This document shows positions 23,835-36,022 of a stretch of 64,000 nt of DNA, one piece after another. Source of the stretch: Physcomitrium patens (Eukaryota; Streptophyta; Bryopsida; Funariales; Funariaceae); assembly GCF_000002425.4 (NCBI RefSeq), contig NC_037256.1, forward strand, positions 5,985,648 through 6,049,647, in the 5' to 3' direction. Below the pieces are notes generated by a model. The model ran no database searches and was not told the DNA's origin. It saw nothing but the letters and a program-made list of their open reading frames with translations. The stretch's first letter is position 1, and each line of letters opens with the position of its first letter. The position numbers were made by a program, and so were the translations under genes.

Positions 23835-25725
23835 AAGATTAGAAAGTCTTGAAATAAAATTAAGAACTAAAAAGGCATTGATAAGAATGAAAGAGGCTTC
23901 ACTCTAGCTTCCATATATACTATTTAACTTAAATTTACGTTGCAAGTTCTGTAGAACCTTCAACACATGTCTAATTTGTAAGACAAGTGTCTTAACTTGC
24001 AAAGTAAATCTCCTATATGTATGTTGTTGTGATATAACATGGCTAATGAATGAAAGAAAAAAAAATATTATATTATAGAATATATATTTTAAAATATTAT
24101 ATAGAAATATCTTTAAAATATAGATAATAGTCAAAAAAAATAAAACTAAAAAATACAAGTATTACCTTTTTATAAAATAAGCTTCTACTTACTTTGTAAG
24201 ACCATAAATAATGCAAAATAAAGTAGATTGAAAAATTAAATGATATAGGTATGTATAGAAGAGAATTAAAAGTATATTTTAGCAAAATTTATCTCAAGAT
24301 ACTAGGGATTGATATTCAAAGAATATTGATTGTCAACTTGGGTCGAAATCAAACCCTATAGTACAAAACTATACACCTTTAGTGATTCTAAGGATCTTTT
24401 GTAGATTAAGAAAGGAATTTGAAGGAAAACTTGAAGAAGTATTTTTAGAAATTAGTTTCATTTCAATTAAATCAATACTAAGATTTTGAAGGATTTTTAA
24501 AATTAATAATATTCTTAATGGAATTAGGATTTGAGAAATAAAAATATATTTATAAATTTGAAGGTTTCTTGAATTCTATGGTATATGTATAAATAAAATT
24601 TGGACAATATATTGGTGTACTAGTTGTAAATATGTATAAAAATTTTGAGGTCAATTAAATAATTAGATTGAAGTATATGAGGATTTTTATAGATTGAGGT
24701 CTTAGAAATTGGATTTAAGGATAAGTAAGTATTTCTAAGATCTTTAATAATCTATAAATTGGATTAAAAATAATTCTTTTGTATGGATATTAGACTCAAT
24801 TTCCAACATTTGGATCAAATTTGAAAGCAATTTAAGAATTCATGAAGGATATATTAGTACTAAAAGTTTAACATTCAAGTTGGATTAAGAGGCCACTCAA
24901 TACCTAATTGGATTATCTTGTATTTCTTTCAATTAGTAAGTACAATCAATTTTATCTTTCTAATGCTTATTTTTAAGTATGATATTAAAAAGTGTTAAAA
25001 ATTTTAATTGATATTAATAATTTGATCATTAAATGTTGAGGTTATATTTTGCTATACGATTTATTAAGAATTTATTTAAGATCTAGGAATTGATTTAAAA
25101 CTTGATAATGATTTAATTAGGATTTCTCTAAGATTTATGTAGGATTTAGGATTTTATTAGGATTTTATTAGGATTTGATCTAATATTTGATTAAGATTCA
25201 ATTAAGATTTTTAATTAGAATTTTACCTAAGATTTGATTAAGATTCAATTAGGATTTTAATTAGAATTACATTAGGATTTTTATTTATAATATTTTTTAG
25301 GATTATTTGTTATTTCTTTAAATTTCTTATTTTTACTATTTTTAGAGATTATTTTTATTTTTAAAAAATTTATTTTTATATTTATTTAAGATTTCTTGCT
25401 ATTTTTTTTGAGATTAAATCATGACTTTTTGTATTACTTTTGTAACTTCTTTTAAATTTATTTTGATAGGTTAAAGTTTGATTAGATTTATTAAGAATTA
25501 CTTGAATTTTATTTAAAGCTCTATTAAATTTAATAGAATTATTGTTACATTTTTACTTACCTTCTATAACTTGATGCTTGGTGTATTTTCAAGCAAGAAC
25601 ACATGTAATATGACAATGCTACATTATTAGCTTGTATCTATAAAGCTTCTAAAAAGCTTTCTTATAAAATATTATCAAATCAACCTATTTTACATATTCA
25701 TAAGTTCTACATAACTATCACAATG
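23835..25725 (-). repeat. A-family LTR fossil on the minus strand, split by an F-type LTR
   Basis: 23835-24024 and 25616-25725 align, reversed, with successive parts of the LTR at 27270-27818: for example GGCTTCACTCT near 23894, then the sequence ending CTATATGTATGT before the insertion and resuming TGCTACATTATTAGC after it. The outer limits are approximate. No internal region is attached, so this was probably a solo LTR. Confidence 0.6.
24025..25615 (+). repeat. F-type LTR (solo), 1.59 kb
   Basis: It begins TGTTGTGATATAACATG and ends ATGTAATATGACA. It aligns over nearly its whole length with 40014-41490. Near 25130-25280 it holds many imperfect copies of ATTAGGATTT. Its ends match the ends of the E sequence at 36023-37142. 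It sits inside an A-family LTR with no internal region, hence a solo LTR. Extremely AT-rich, so old or heavily deaminated. Confidence 0.6.
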
Positions 25726-27077
25726 TCAATTCCTTGTTTGAGAATTTAATAACAATCTTAGCACAAATTACCCATTAAACAGCTATATTGTATAGGCCAA
25801 TTCTATGGAAGGGACCTTAGAGAGATTTACACGTGTAATTTATTCTTTTCCTTCTTGCTTGATATGTACATAAGTATTCTTCTCTTCTACCAAGAAAAGG
25901 TGGTGATTTTGACTTCTACCATAAGAAGAGTCTTTTCTAACTACAAAAGACTAAGTTCTTAAATATCACTTAATTACCAAGTTCTTTCTTCTCAAGATAA
26001 CTTAGCACCTACTTTTTACTTATAAACCTCAAGTATTGTACTTATCTGAATAATCTCAAGGCCAATTGATAACTTAATGTACGTACATCAAATATTTCAA
26101 ATCTAAAAATAACTCATATTTTTTTTTAACAAGTTATTCTTAAAGATTCAACTCTGCTACATCAAATACTTTTCTTTCTTTTGATCTCAATAGTATTGTT
26201 ATAAAAAACTTTTTAATTTTTTTTATTATCCATTATAATAAGAATATTGCCTCAAAGAAAGATCTACATTACATACACCAAGAATGAGTCTAATGATGTA
26301 CTCAATTAATTTGACTTTTGCCTATTATTGTTCCACAATAGCATTTTTGTATTACTTCGTCAACTACGTTGACTTTGGTTAATCTTTATTTAAAATTATA
26401 ACCTTTGAACTAACATTTTTTTATTTTTAGACTATTATTAGTTAGTAGTTCCTTCAATGTGACTTTGAATGAGTCTCAAAAGTACCACATACAAATCTCA
26501 TCTTCAAGAACTTTCAATAGCAATTGTTATTTCTACCTCAATTGCTTCTATAGATTCTATTACTCTTCATAGGCCATATACAATTCAACCTCCATCCATT
26601 TGCTTCTTCCTAAGATTTGTCTTTGATAGTCATATTTTGATGGTATATTAAACATTACTTACAATCAACTTGTCCTTCACTCATCCGATCTCTTCATATT
26701 GATGGCTTCAATCATAGTCCTTCATAGCCAATTTCTGCAGATTCTAATTTTTAGGCATGTATTTAATATTCTTCTTATTTAGCTTTTCCTTCTAATTTTT
26801 TTTGTGATTCCTCATATCCTTAATTAATTCTTAATCAATCAATGTAGCACCAATTCTTTTGTTTGATTTCAATCATCATAGACCTTCATTATTTTTGGTG
26901 AGGTTTCTCTTGATTGAAGCTTCTCTTTATTATTTCCTTTCTTATTTTTGTTGTTAGATCAAATTTGAATGTTGGTCTTGAGACTCTAGTTGTATATCTA
27001 TTTTGATCCTTGAGCATTTGACTTTGATTGAATAACCTTTTTTCTTTTTATTAGAGTTGCTCATTGTGGCTATGCTC
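25726..27077. other. AT-rich spacer, unclassified
   Basis: No gene or LTR end recognised. Moderately pyrimidine-rich text on the plus strand near 25840-26040 and 26660-27060 may be decayed retroelement sequence read backwards, but I cannot assign it. Confidence 0.35.
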
Positions 27078-27269
27078 TGTTGAAGAAAAGAAATCTAAAA
27101 GCTACAAACACAGCATTAGCAAGGTTTGCATACAAAGAGAAGTGTGAAATAAGATATCTCTTACTTCCAACACCCTTTATTTATAGGTAGAATTTACATC
27201 CAAAGTATATATACTTTATGAAGAGACATCTTCATCCTTCCAACTAAACCTAGATTCATGTTAACTTAG

Positions 27270-27818
27270 TATCACGAATATATACATTTACCTCAATAGT
27301 TACTTATATGATTAAGTAGAAGTAGGTAGATATAGAATAATTTTATAAAGTCTTTTAGATAAGCTTCTTAGAAGCTTCAAAGATATAGTTTTGACTTTAG
27401 ATGTGTTTGTAGGTTAGAAACTTGGCCATAAAGCTAACCATGTATTGGTAGCTTGTGGAACAAATTATCTCCGTGTAGTATCTTGTGGAACAAGCCAACT
27501 TCGTGGCACATACATAGATAACTTACCTTGCAAGATAAGACATGTGGCTAACAAAGTCAACACATGTTGAAGGTCCTATATGACATTGCCACGTAGCTCT
27601 TAATTAGATAGTATATATGGAAGCAAGAGTGAAGCCTTCTTCACTCTTGTCAATATTTTTCTAGTCTTAGTCTTCTTTTAAGACTTTCTAGTCTTTTTGT
27701 TTTTAGCAATAGCTATTCCAATTAATATTATATGTTCTTTTGAGTGACTTTTTAATTCTCTTCAGTAATAGAAGAATATATTGAAGATTCTCTTTCTTCG
27801 AGATTCATGTCCTTGATA
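27270..27818 (+). repeat. Solo A-family LTR inside the G1 3' LTR
   Basis: A 549-bp LTR beginning TATCACGAATATA and ending TTGATA interrupts the left copia LTR. It is flanked by perfect 5-bp target duplications CTTAG at 27265-27269 and 27819-27823, and the copia LTR resumes cleanly after it. It keeps the TATA box (about 27611) followed by the AAGAGTGAAG / CTTCACTCTTG hairpin seen in elements A and H. Confidence 0.85.
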
Positions 27819-30800
27819 CTTAGCTACCACCTTAAAATCCTAGTTGCCACCATAGTAACTTCTTTTAATCCTTTGCTACCTTTTGACTATTAGTAACTTA
27901 TTATGATTAATTTTCATGTGGTAGTAACTAAGTAAAAACTTGTTGATCTTCAAGACTCCAACTTTGCTAATTTTCAAAAGGCTTTTAATCCTAATCTTTG
28001 TATCAATTTGTGATTTCTATCCTTCACTAATGTCTTTGTAAGTACATCAACAAGCATGTCATTTGTAGCACAATACTTCATATGTATTATTCCATCTTCA
28101 ATCTTTTCTCATATGAAATGAAGTTGAACATCAATGTGCTTGATACTTGAATGGTATTTTGGATTCTTGCCAAATGCAAGACATCCTTGATTATCAGATA
28201 TAATTAGAATTGCTTCTAATTACACTAGAACACTGTCTTTTAAGAGTTGCCTTATTCAACATGATTCTATTGTACAATGTCTTGCTGCCATGTACTTTGT
28301 CTCCATTTTTTATCTTGCAATGGTAGGTTGTCTCTTGCAATTCCATAAAATGGCTTTCATTTCAATGAAGAATAAAAATCTCATTATAAATCTTTTATCA
28401 TTTGTATTTTCAATCCAATCTACATCACAATAATCTTACAAATCAATGTTCTTATTACCAAGGCACAATTTGAAGTCTTTTGTACCTTTTAAGTATATTA
28501 ATATGTTCTTTATCATTTTTCAATGCAACACTCTAGTTTTGGATATGTATTGGCTTACAATACTTACCGCATATGCAAGATCTACTTTTGTGACTACCAT
28601 TGCATACATGAGTGAACCTACTGCTGCCTTATATGGAATACTTTGTATCTCACTTTCAACTTGTGCAAACTCTTCATCTCTGAGCTTCATCAACTTCAAA
28701 TTTGCCTCAAAGGTGTTCTAATGGACTTGCAGTCTTCCATATTGAATCATTTCAATACTTCTTTAATATACTTCATTTGGCTCATTATAATGGTCTTGTT
28801 ATCATGATCTCTAATAAATTCCACTTCCAAGAAATAGTGCAACTCTTTCAAATCATGCATCTCATATTCTTTCTTTAATTTGGCTTTCATTCAATCCATC
28901 TTTTTTAAATTGTTAGCCAAGAAGATCAAATCATCAACATAAAAGATTACAATCAAGAAGAATTCTCTAGATTGTATTACATACAATGAATGATGAGCCT
29001 CACTCTTCAAAAATCCTTCATTGATAAAGAATGTGTCAATCCATTGCTACCATGCTCTTAATGATTGTTTCAACCCATACAAGAATTTCTTCAATTTGTA
29101 CATAAGATGTTCTTTACCTTGTTGTACAAATCCTTGAGGCTGGTCCATGTGGATGTCTTCTTACAATTCTCCATTCAAAAAAGCTATCTTCAAATCTATT
29201 TGGTATATTTCTAAGTCTATTGCTACTTAAATCGTAACAATGGTCCTAAAGGTGGTGAATTTGGCAACAAGTGCATAAGTCTCATTAAAATCAATGTCAA
29301 CAACTTGTGAGTATCTTTTGGCAATTAATCTTGCATTGTGCCTTATCACCACACTCATTACATCTCTTTTAGTCTTAAATACCTACTTACAACCAATTTG
29401 CTGGAAAAAGTGTCAACTTCCATATACCATTGTCCATAAGAGATTGGTAATTTTTTTCTATTGTCTTCTCTTCCTTGATTGCATCTTGAGATTTCATTGC
29501 ATTACATCAAGATAATAGATTAGTAAAAAGAGTAACATTTATATGTTCTTTACTTGCTTAAGGAAAGATGTGGTTCTTCTACCATTCACCACGTTGCCTT
29601 CTTTCTCTCAAAAGATATTTCCTTTCACTTGTAGAAGAACATTCACCTTGTTGCACTCTTATTCTTTTTCAACCTTCTTGTCTCTTAAACCTTATCGTTT
29701 CTCACTCAATAGTTGGTACTCCTCATTATCATCATCTTCATCATAATCTTCAACATCTTCATCATAAACTTAAACATCTTCATTTCTTTCATTGTTGGTC
29801 CTAATGATTATAGAAGCCTTCATCTTTTCAACCTTTGGCTTTTCATCTTCATCATCTTTATTGTCTTCATCTTCTTATTTCTTTGCTGAATTCAAAAATG
29901 TATCCACAAACACACCATTACTCCCACTTAGATGCATCTCTAAATACTCACAAGCATTCTTGTATTCCAAAAATTCAACATCACGATTTTTGATAATCTT
30001 CTTGGTTTCTAAGTACATTAGCCTATATGCCTTAGTACCTTCACAATAACCAAGAAACATGCACTTTGTACCTTTTGTATCAAGTTTGGACCTCATATAA
30101 TCTGATGTTTTTGCATATACAATGCAATCAAAGGTCCTTATATGAAAAATGTAAGATTGTCTCCTACTCTAAGCTTTTTGTAGTGTCATTGATGTAAGAA
30201 GATTAGTTAAATACCTATTTTTTGTATACATTGCATTTACCACAACTTCTTCCTAAAATTCATAGCCAAGGTTTTGAACATGAAGTATGCTCCTTACTAT
30301 CTCTATAATGCTTCGATTTGCTCTTTCAACAACACCATTTTGTTGTAGAGTATATAGAGTTGTGGTTTGTCTAGCAATTCCTTCATTCTTCAAATAAACA
30401 TCAAATTTCTTAGACATGTACTCACCTACATTGTTTGTATATAATATCTTGATTTTGAATTCACTTTGTTTCTCAACAAGTGCTTTAAATTCCTTAAACC
30501 TCCAAAAGTATTCATTCTTGACTTTAAGAATGTAGATTCAAATCTTTTTTGAATAATCATCAATAAAAGTAAGAAAATAACTTGATCTTCTAATACTTAT
30601 GTTCTTCATAGGTCTACATACATCCGAGTGGACAATCTCTAGTAACTTTGTAGCACATATTGCTACTTTATTTGGAAATGAGGCCCTTTATTGTTTACCT
30701 TGCATGCGTCCTTCACATGCAAGTTGTTTTGTATTTTGGCTTGTATTGCCAAGATCTAAGCCACTTACCATAGACTTGAGCTCTTTCATATTCTTCACAT

Positions 30801-32594
30801 TCAAATGGCAATGATGCCATATATTCAACTTGTATTAGTTTGATGTAAACTTAGCAAATGTAGCTACATCCACTCTATTCACCTTCTTACAAATGAGGTA
30901 GTATAAATTTTCCTCTCTAAAACCTTTGAAGACCTTGTCTCCTTTCAAAGTTTTTACAAATACATCCATTCATGTTAAATTGAACTTTATAAACTTTTAT
31001 TACAAGTTTACTCACCGAAAGTAGGTTTTACTTTATTATAGGCACATGAAGAACGTTTTTGAATCTGATCCTATTGGTTTGTCTATTTACAACCACCTCT
31101 ATCATAATAGAGCCAATTCCAATGGCTTTGCATGTGCCACTATTTGCCAACATCACATTTGATGCTGGAATAGCCTCATAAGTGTGAAATGAATACTTAT
31201 AAGGTATCACATATTTGAAACAACTTGAATCCACAATCCATCTTGAGATGGTAGCTATAGGAATCCCATTTGTTGTCGTGAATGCATAATCTTGTCTTCC
31301 AAACTCATCTTACACACTATCTTTTTACCTTTGTAGTAATTTTGAAAAAAAATGGCCTATTTTGTCACAAATGAAGCAAGATTTGTTATTACTTCATTGA
31401 TTTGAATAGTTGCCTTTACCTTGCCATGAGTAGAGTATTGAATCTTTATTTTGAGATTCTTTTTCTTTCTTCTTGATTACTTCATAAGTAAGTCTTGCTA
31501 TCACATAGTCCATTATAAGCTCTTTTAGCTTAATGGACTCCAATGCCATAATAAGGTAGTTGTAAGATTGAAGAAGGCTTATCAGCAAGGTTATGACAAT
31601 ATCATTTTTTTCTAAAGGCTTGTCAACAATTGCTAGTTGGTTTGCAAGAGCCTTTACTTTATTGACATGAGTCATGAGGTCCTCACCTTCTTCCATCTTA
31701 CAAGTAAAGAACTTCCTTCTTATATAGATGATATTGGATAAGTTCTTTCTTTCATAGATGTTGCAAAGAGTTTTCTATGCTTCCACTGGTCCTTTGCAAG
31801 GGATAATGTGGGAGAAGTTGGCTTCATCCACATTGATTGCAATCAATCCAAAAGCCTTCTTTTCAAAATGTTTGAACTCCTTCTTTTCTTTCATATGAGC
31901 ATCTATACTTGGAGCTTCTTCAATTTCATCTATAATATCCTAAAGATTCAAAGATGCCAACAAAAGCTCCATTTTTATCTTCCAATGGTATTATTTCTTA
32001 CCTCTGAACTTCTCAATTACTTTCAATCCTTCATCTTCACTTGAAGCCATGTCTAAGGGAAAGATGTATCAAAAAAGATTAAAAGAAGAAGTCCTTATGC
32101 TCTCAAAATCAGCAAAAAAATATTGCTACCTTAGAATCACAAAATCCTTCTTTGTGAACAAACTAGTATTTTTACTCTCAAAAATACTCTCAACTTCACT
32201 TGTAAGACTTCTCTTATAAGTATAATGTCCTATTTAAACGTCTCAAATCTGATTTGCCACTCAAATATCATTCTTATGCTCACAAATCACCTCTATATAT
32301 CATAAGAGGTCTTTTAAGCACAATTAGGACATGAAATTACAAAGTTAGATAATAAAGGATCTATCTCAACAAAAACACAATACAAGTTTTTTATAACTTT
32401 GTCTTAAGGTGGAAAAACCAAATACCAACACTAAAATGCTCTTGACCACAAGTAAGAACAAACCAAGATCTAGATCTAGATATGAATCTAAAAGTTAAGT
32501 ACTTCTAAATCCTAACATCAACAACAACAACTTCATCTACTCCACACATCAACAATCACTTCAAAGAACTTCAAAACACTCAAGCAAATGTATA

Positions 32595-32607
32595 TGGGTC
32601 CATAACC
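32595..32607 (-). promoter_or_regulatory. Copia G1 primer-binding site matching the tRNA-iMet anticodon stem-loop
   Basis: Read on the minus strand directly after the 5' LTR, the 13 bases are GGTTATGGACCCA. Plant initiator tRNA-Met has TGGGCCCATAACC in its anticodon stem-loop; the site is its reverse complement with one mismatch. Drosophila copia and yeast Ty5 are known to prime from this internal half-tRNA site. Confidence 0.6.
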
Positions 32608-32910
32608 TATTGAAGAAAAGAAGTCTAAAAGCTACAAATACTTAGCATCAACAAGGTTTGCACACAAAGAAAAGTGTAGAGTAAGATATCTCTTACTTCC
32701 AACACCCTTTACTTATAGGTGGAGTTTACATCTAAAATACGTGGACTTCATGTAGAGATATCTTCATCCTTCTAACTAAACTTAGATTCATCTTAACCTA
32801 GCCACCACCATAGTAGCTTCTTTTAATCTTTCATTGACTTTTGACTAATAGCAACTTACTATGATTAATCTTCATGTGGTAGTAACTAAATAAGAGCTTC
32901 CTGATCTTCA

Positions 32911-33229
32911 ATATACTCTAGCCTTGTTGATTCCTCATTTTGGCTTAAAACTTCCAATTTTTTTGCTTAGCAATTATATCTATTATAAAGACTTGCACAT
33001 TAAACTCCCATTGATTGATTGTTTGATTTTATGAGGCAAGGATTTGTTGATTTAGAAATTCACCGAGGAACTTTCAAGCTTTATTTTTGCATAAAAAATC
33101 CTAATTGAGTTTTCAATTATATGGATGTTTTAATACTTCTGCCTCATACTTTTATCAATACTAAATTATATACTTTAGTAATAATTATATATAAAAATTA
33201 ATAAATAAATAAATAAAAGTTAAAAATTT
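32911..33229. other. Gap between copia copies G1 and G2
   Basis: AT-rich sequence ending in a short (AAAT)n run near 33200. Nothing recognisable. Confidence 0.4.
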
Positions 33230-34043
33230 GGCCTAGTTATCCTAATTGATTTTAAGAAGAGCCTCATATGAAAAAATGTATATGTCCATGATACTTGATC
33301 TTGTAGAAACTTAGAAATTATTTCCACTTTAATTCCATTGACTTTAAAATGAATAAAGTAGAGGTTGCTACCTTTAAATCTTTTAGCAACATCTTGTCTA
33401 CCTAATTTCTTTAGAAAAAATGCTTTCATATTAAATTAAATTTAATAACTACGTAAAATAAGTTTGCTTAACAAATAAAAGTTCTTCTTTATTATTGGTA
33501 CATATAATACTTCCTTTAATTTGATCTTCTTAATTTGGTTCTTCACAATAATCTCTACTACAATAGAGTCAATTCCAATGGCTTACATTATACGATTGTC
33601 TTCCAATCAAATTCTTGTTGTTGGAATTTCCTCATAATTATCAAATGAATACTTGTATAATATCATGTGCTTAGTAGCATCCAAATCAACAATCTACTTA
33701 GACATGGCAACCATGATTACTCTTTTACCTAGCATTAATATATAATCATCTCCATCAAAGTCATTACAAGTACTGTTAGCATTCTTTCTATCTTTTTTTT
33801 TCACATTATAGTAATTTTTATAAAAGTACCATAGTTTTTTATAAATAAAGAAATTTCTTATATTACTACTTATATTCTCATGTTGATTGAAATAGCTATC
33901 TTTTTCTTGTCTTAGAAAAAAATCTAAGTCTTTACTTTGATATTCATTTTCTTTCTTCTTAATCATTTCAAAGAGAAGTCTTATTATAATATAGTCTAGT
34001 TTTAGTAAATTAATCTTAATAGACTTCAATATTATTGGGATAG

Positions 34044-35222
34044 AGAAAATTTGCCTTAAAAAAGTGTTAGGCTTTTGTCTATCATTGATTCTTCAACCAA
34101 GCCTTAAGATAAAAAAATAAAAAATAAATATCAATTTTATATATAAAATTTTCTTTACATGGACAATTATATCAATACAATATCCCTAAGTACCAAAGAT
34201 CACCAAAAATGTGATAAAAATATTATAAAATCTTGTATATCCTTAAGGTGAATTTTTTTCAAACTTCAATAACTCATATCTCATGATTGGACTATCTAAA
34301 CAAATCCAACTTTTATATAAAGTATTGATATACTTTCAACAACTACCACAACAAATTTAAATTATAAATTGATTACGGATCTTGAGATATTGCTAAAATC
34401 CTACAAGTAGCTTCAAACCCTTACTTATATACACATGTGTGCAAATTTCTTCATATCTCACAAAATAAATACTTAAACACCATAGAATTTTGATATATAG
34501 CTTTTCAACCTAATAACACATACTTCTTTTGAATTACATATATTGTCTTCAATACTCTATAACTTCTTCATATAAATTCCAAATGTAAAAATTCTTTCAC
34601 AAGCAATATAGATCTTAAAATCATTCTTGCGACTGCTTTTCTTGATCTCCAAAAACTATCATAAAACTCCTTGTATCTTCAAAATAGCAATAGTATATCT
34701 TAAAAAGTTATCCTAACTTCAAATGACTATAACTTCATCACCTTAACTCCAAATCCTATAAAATTTGTACACAAATTGTAGTTCAAATCCTAAATCTTAT
34801 AATCTTTACTTTTGATTCTTCAATGTTCTTTCCAAAGTCACTAAAAGTCTTATTATAGTTATAGATAACTTGTTGAATGTATATTGGATATTGCCTTTGA
34901 CTAATAGAGATAAAGATTTTTATTTTTAGCCTTCATCCATCCATATCTTATTTTTATTTTTTCAAATAAGCTTCTTAGAGGTTTGGATCTTCATCTTTGA
35001 GCTCCAATCTTCTTCTTAAATTTAATACTAAATATTTAAATCTTATATTTTTTAAACACTATAATCAACATAAGTAAATCTCAAAATAAATTTTCTTACA
35101 TCAACTCTCTTTAAATTGACTAACTAACTATTCTAAAATATATTAAAACTTATAAATATATTATCTATTTTAATTAATTTTTACATACCATAAACAATTA
35201 CAATATGACAACACCAAAATAA
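34044..35222. mobile_element. 1.18-kb insertion of unknown class in G2
   Basis: The flanks carry GATAG at 34039-34043 and 35223-35227. Copia copy G1 has the matching uninterrupted site with a single GGTAG near 31555, so the intact relative proves the insertion and its 5-bp duplication. The insert is AT-rich, has no coding block, and its ends (AGAAAATTTG...CCAAAATAA) are not a clear TG...CA pair. A decayed solo LTR is most likely; a 5-bp-duplicating DNA element is possible. Confidence 0.6.
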
Positions 35223-35720
35223 GATAGTTATAGGATTCAAAAAGACTCAAAATTAATTTTATGACAATATTATAATCATCAATTGGCTTGTAAAAAATTG
35301 TTACTTGATTTACAAGATTTTTTTATCTTGTTAACATAAGCTATGAAATCATCACCTTCTGATATCCTTATTATTAATAATTTCTTTTTTTCCTATAGAA
35401 TGTTTGCAAGGTTTTTACTTTCATGTATATTGCAAAGAATCTTCTATACTTGGGCTAATTTATTCCAAGCAATAATATATGAAAAGTTGGCATCCTCAAC
35501 ATTAGCTACAATCAAATTAAAAACCTTCTTTTTATAATGTTTAATCCCATTATTTTTTTCATATTAGTGTTAGTACTTAGAAGCTCTTCACTTTCATCTA
35601 CTATATTCTAAAGATTTAAAGAAACCAATAAAAATTCTATTTTCTTCTTCTAATAGTAGAAATTACTTCTTTTAAATTTCTTAATAATTTTTGAAGTCCT
35701 TGCTCTTAATTGAAGACATG

Positions 35721-35721
<1 letters not shown>

Positions 35722-35764
<43 letters not shown>
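35722..35764. repeat. (ATA)n microsatellite
   Basis: About 14 perfect trinucleotide units lie within the G2 gag leader, just before element H. Confidence 0.95.
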
Positions 35765-35767
<3 letters not shown>

Positions 35768-36022
35768 CATATGAAAAAAATCAAAAAAATGATTGATAGA
35801 GCTCTTAAAACCAGCAAGAAGATATTATATCACATATATACATAGGTACTCTAGTAAATACCTATATGATTAGGTAGAAGTTAGTAAAAGTAGATAAAAA
35901 TAAATTAATTTCATAATATCTTCTAAAAAAGCTTTTTAGAAGTTTCATAAATATTGCTTTAACTTAACGTGTCTTTGTAGTTGATTGATAGGTTAGAAAA
36001 TTGGTTAACAAGTTAACCACGT

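Larger units (their letters stand above)
27078..32910 (-). mobile_element. Ty1/copia retrotransposon fossil G1 (minus strand)
   Basis: LTRs at 32608-32910 (5', right) and 27078-27952 (3', left, about 320 bp once the nested solo LTR is removed) align well; both start, on the plus strand, T(G/A)TTGAAGAA and end GATCTTCA. Between them on the minus strand are gag (about 31990-31390), protease (about 31240-30990, reads SSCFKYVIPYKYSF), integrase (about 30900-30250), reverse transcriptase (about 30100-28700) and RNase H (about 28700-28000). Integrase before reverse transcriptase defines copia. A half-tRNA primer site lies at 32595-32607. The element is broken, with many breaks (tens), and is AT-shifted, so fairly old. 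Confidence 0.8.
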
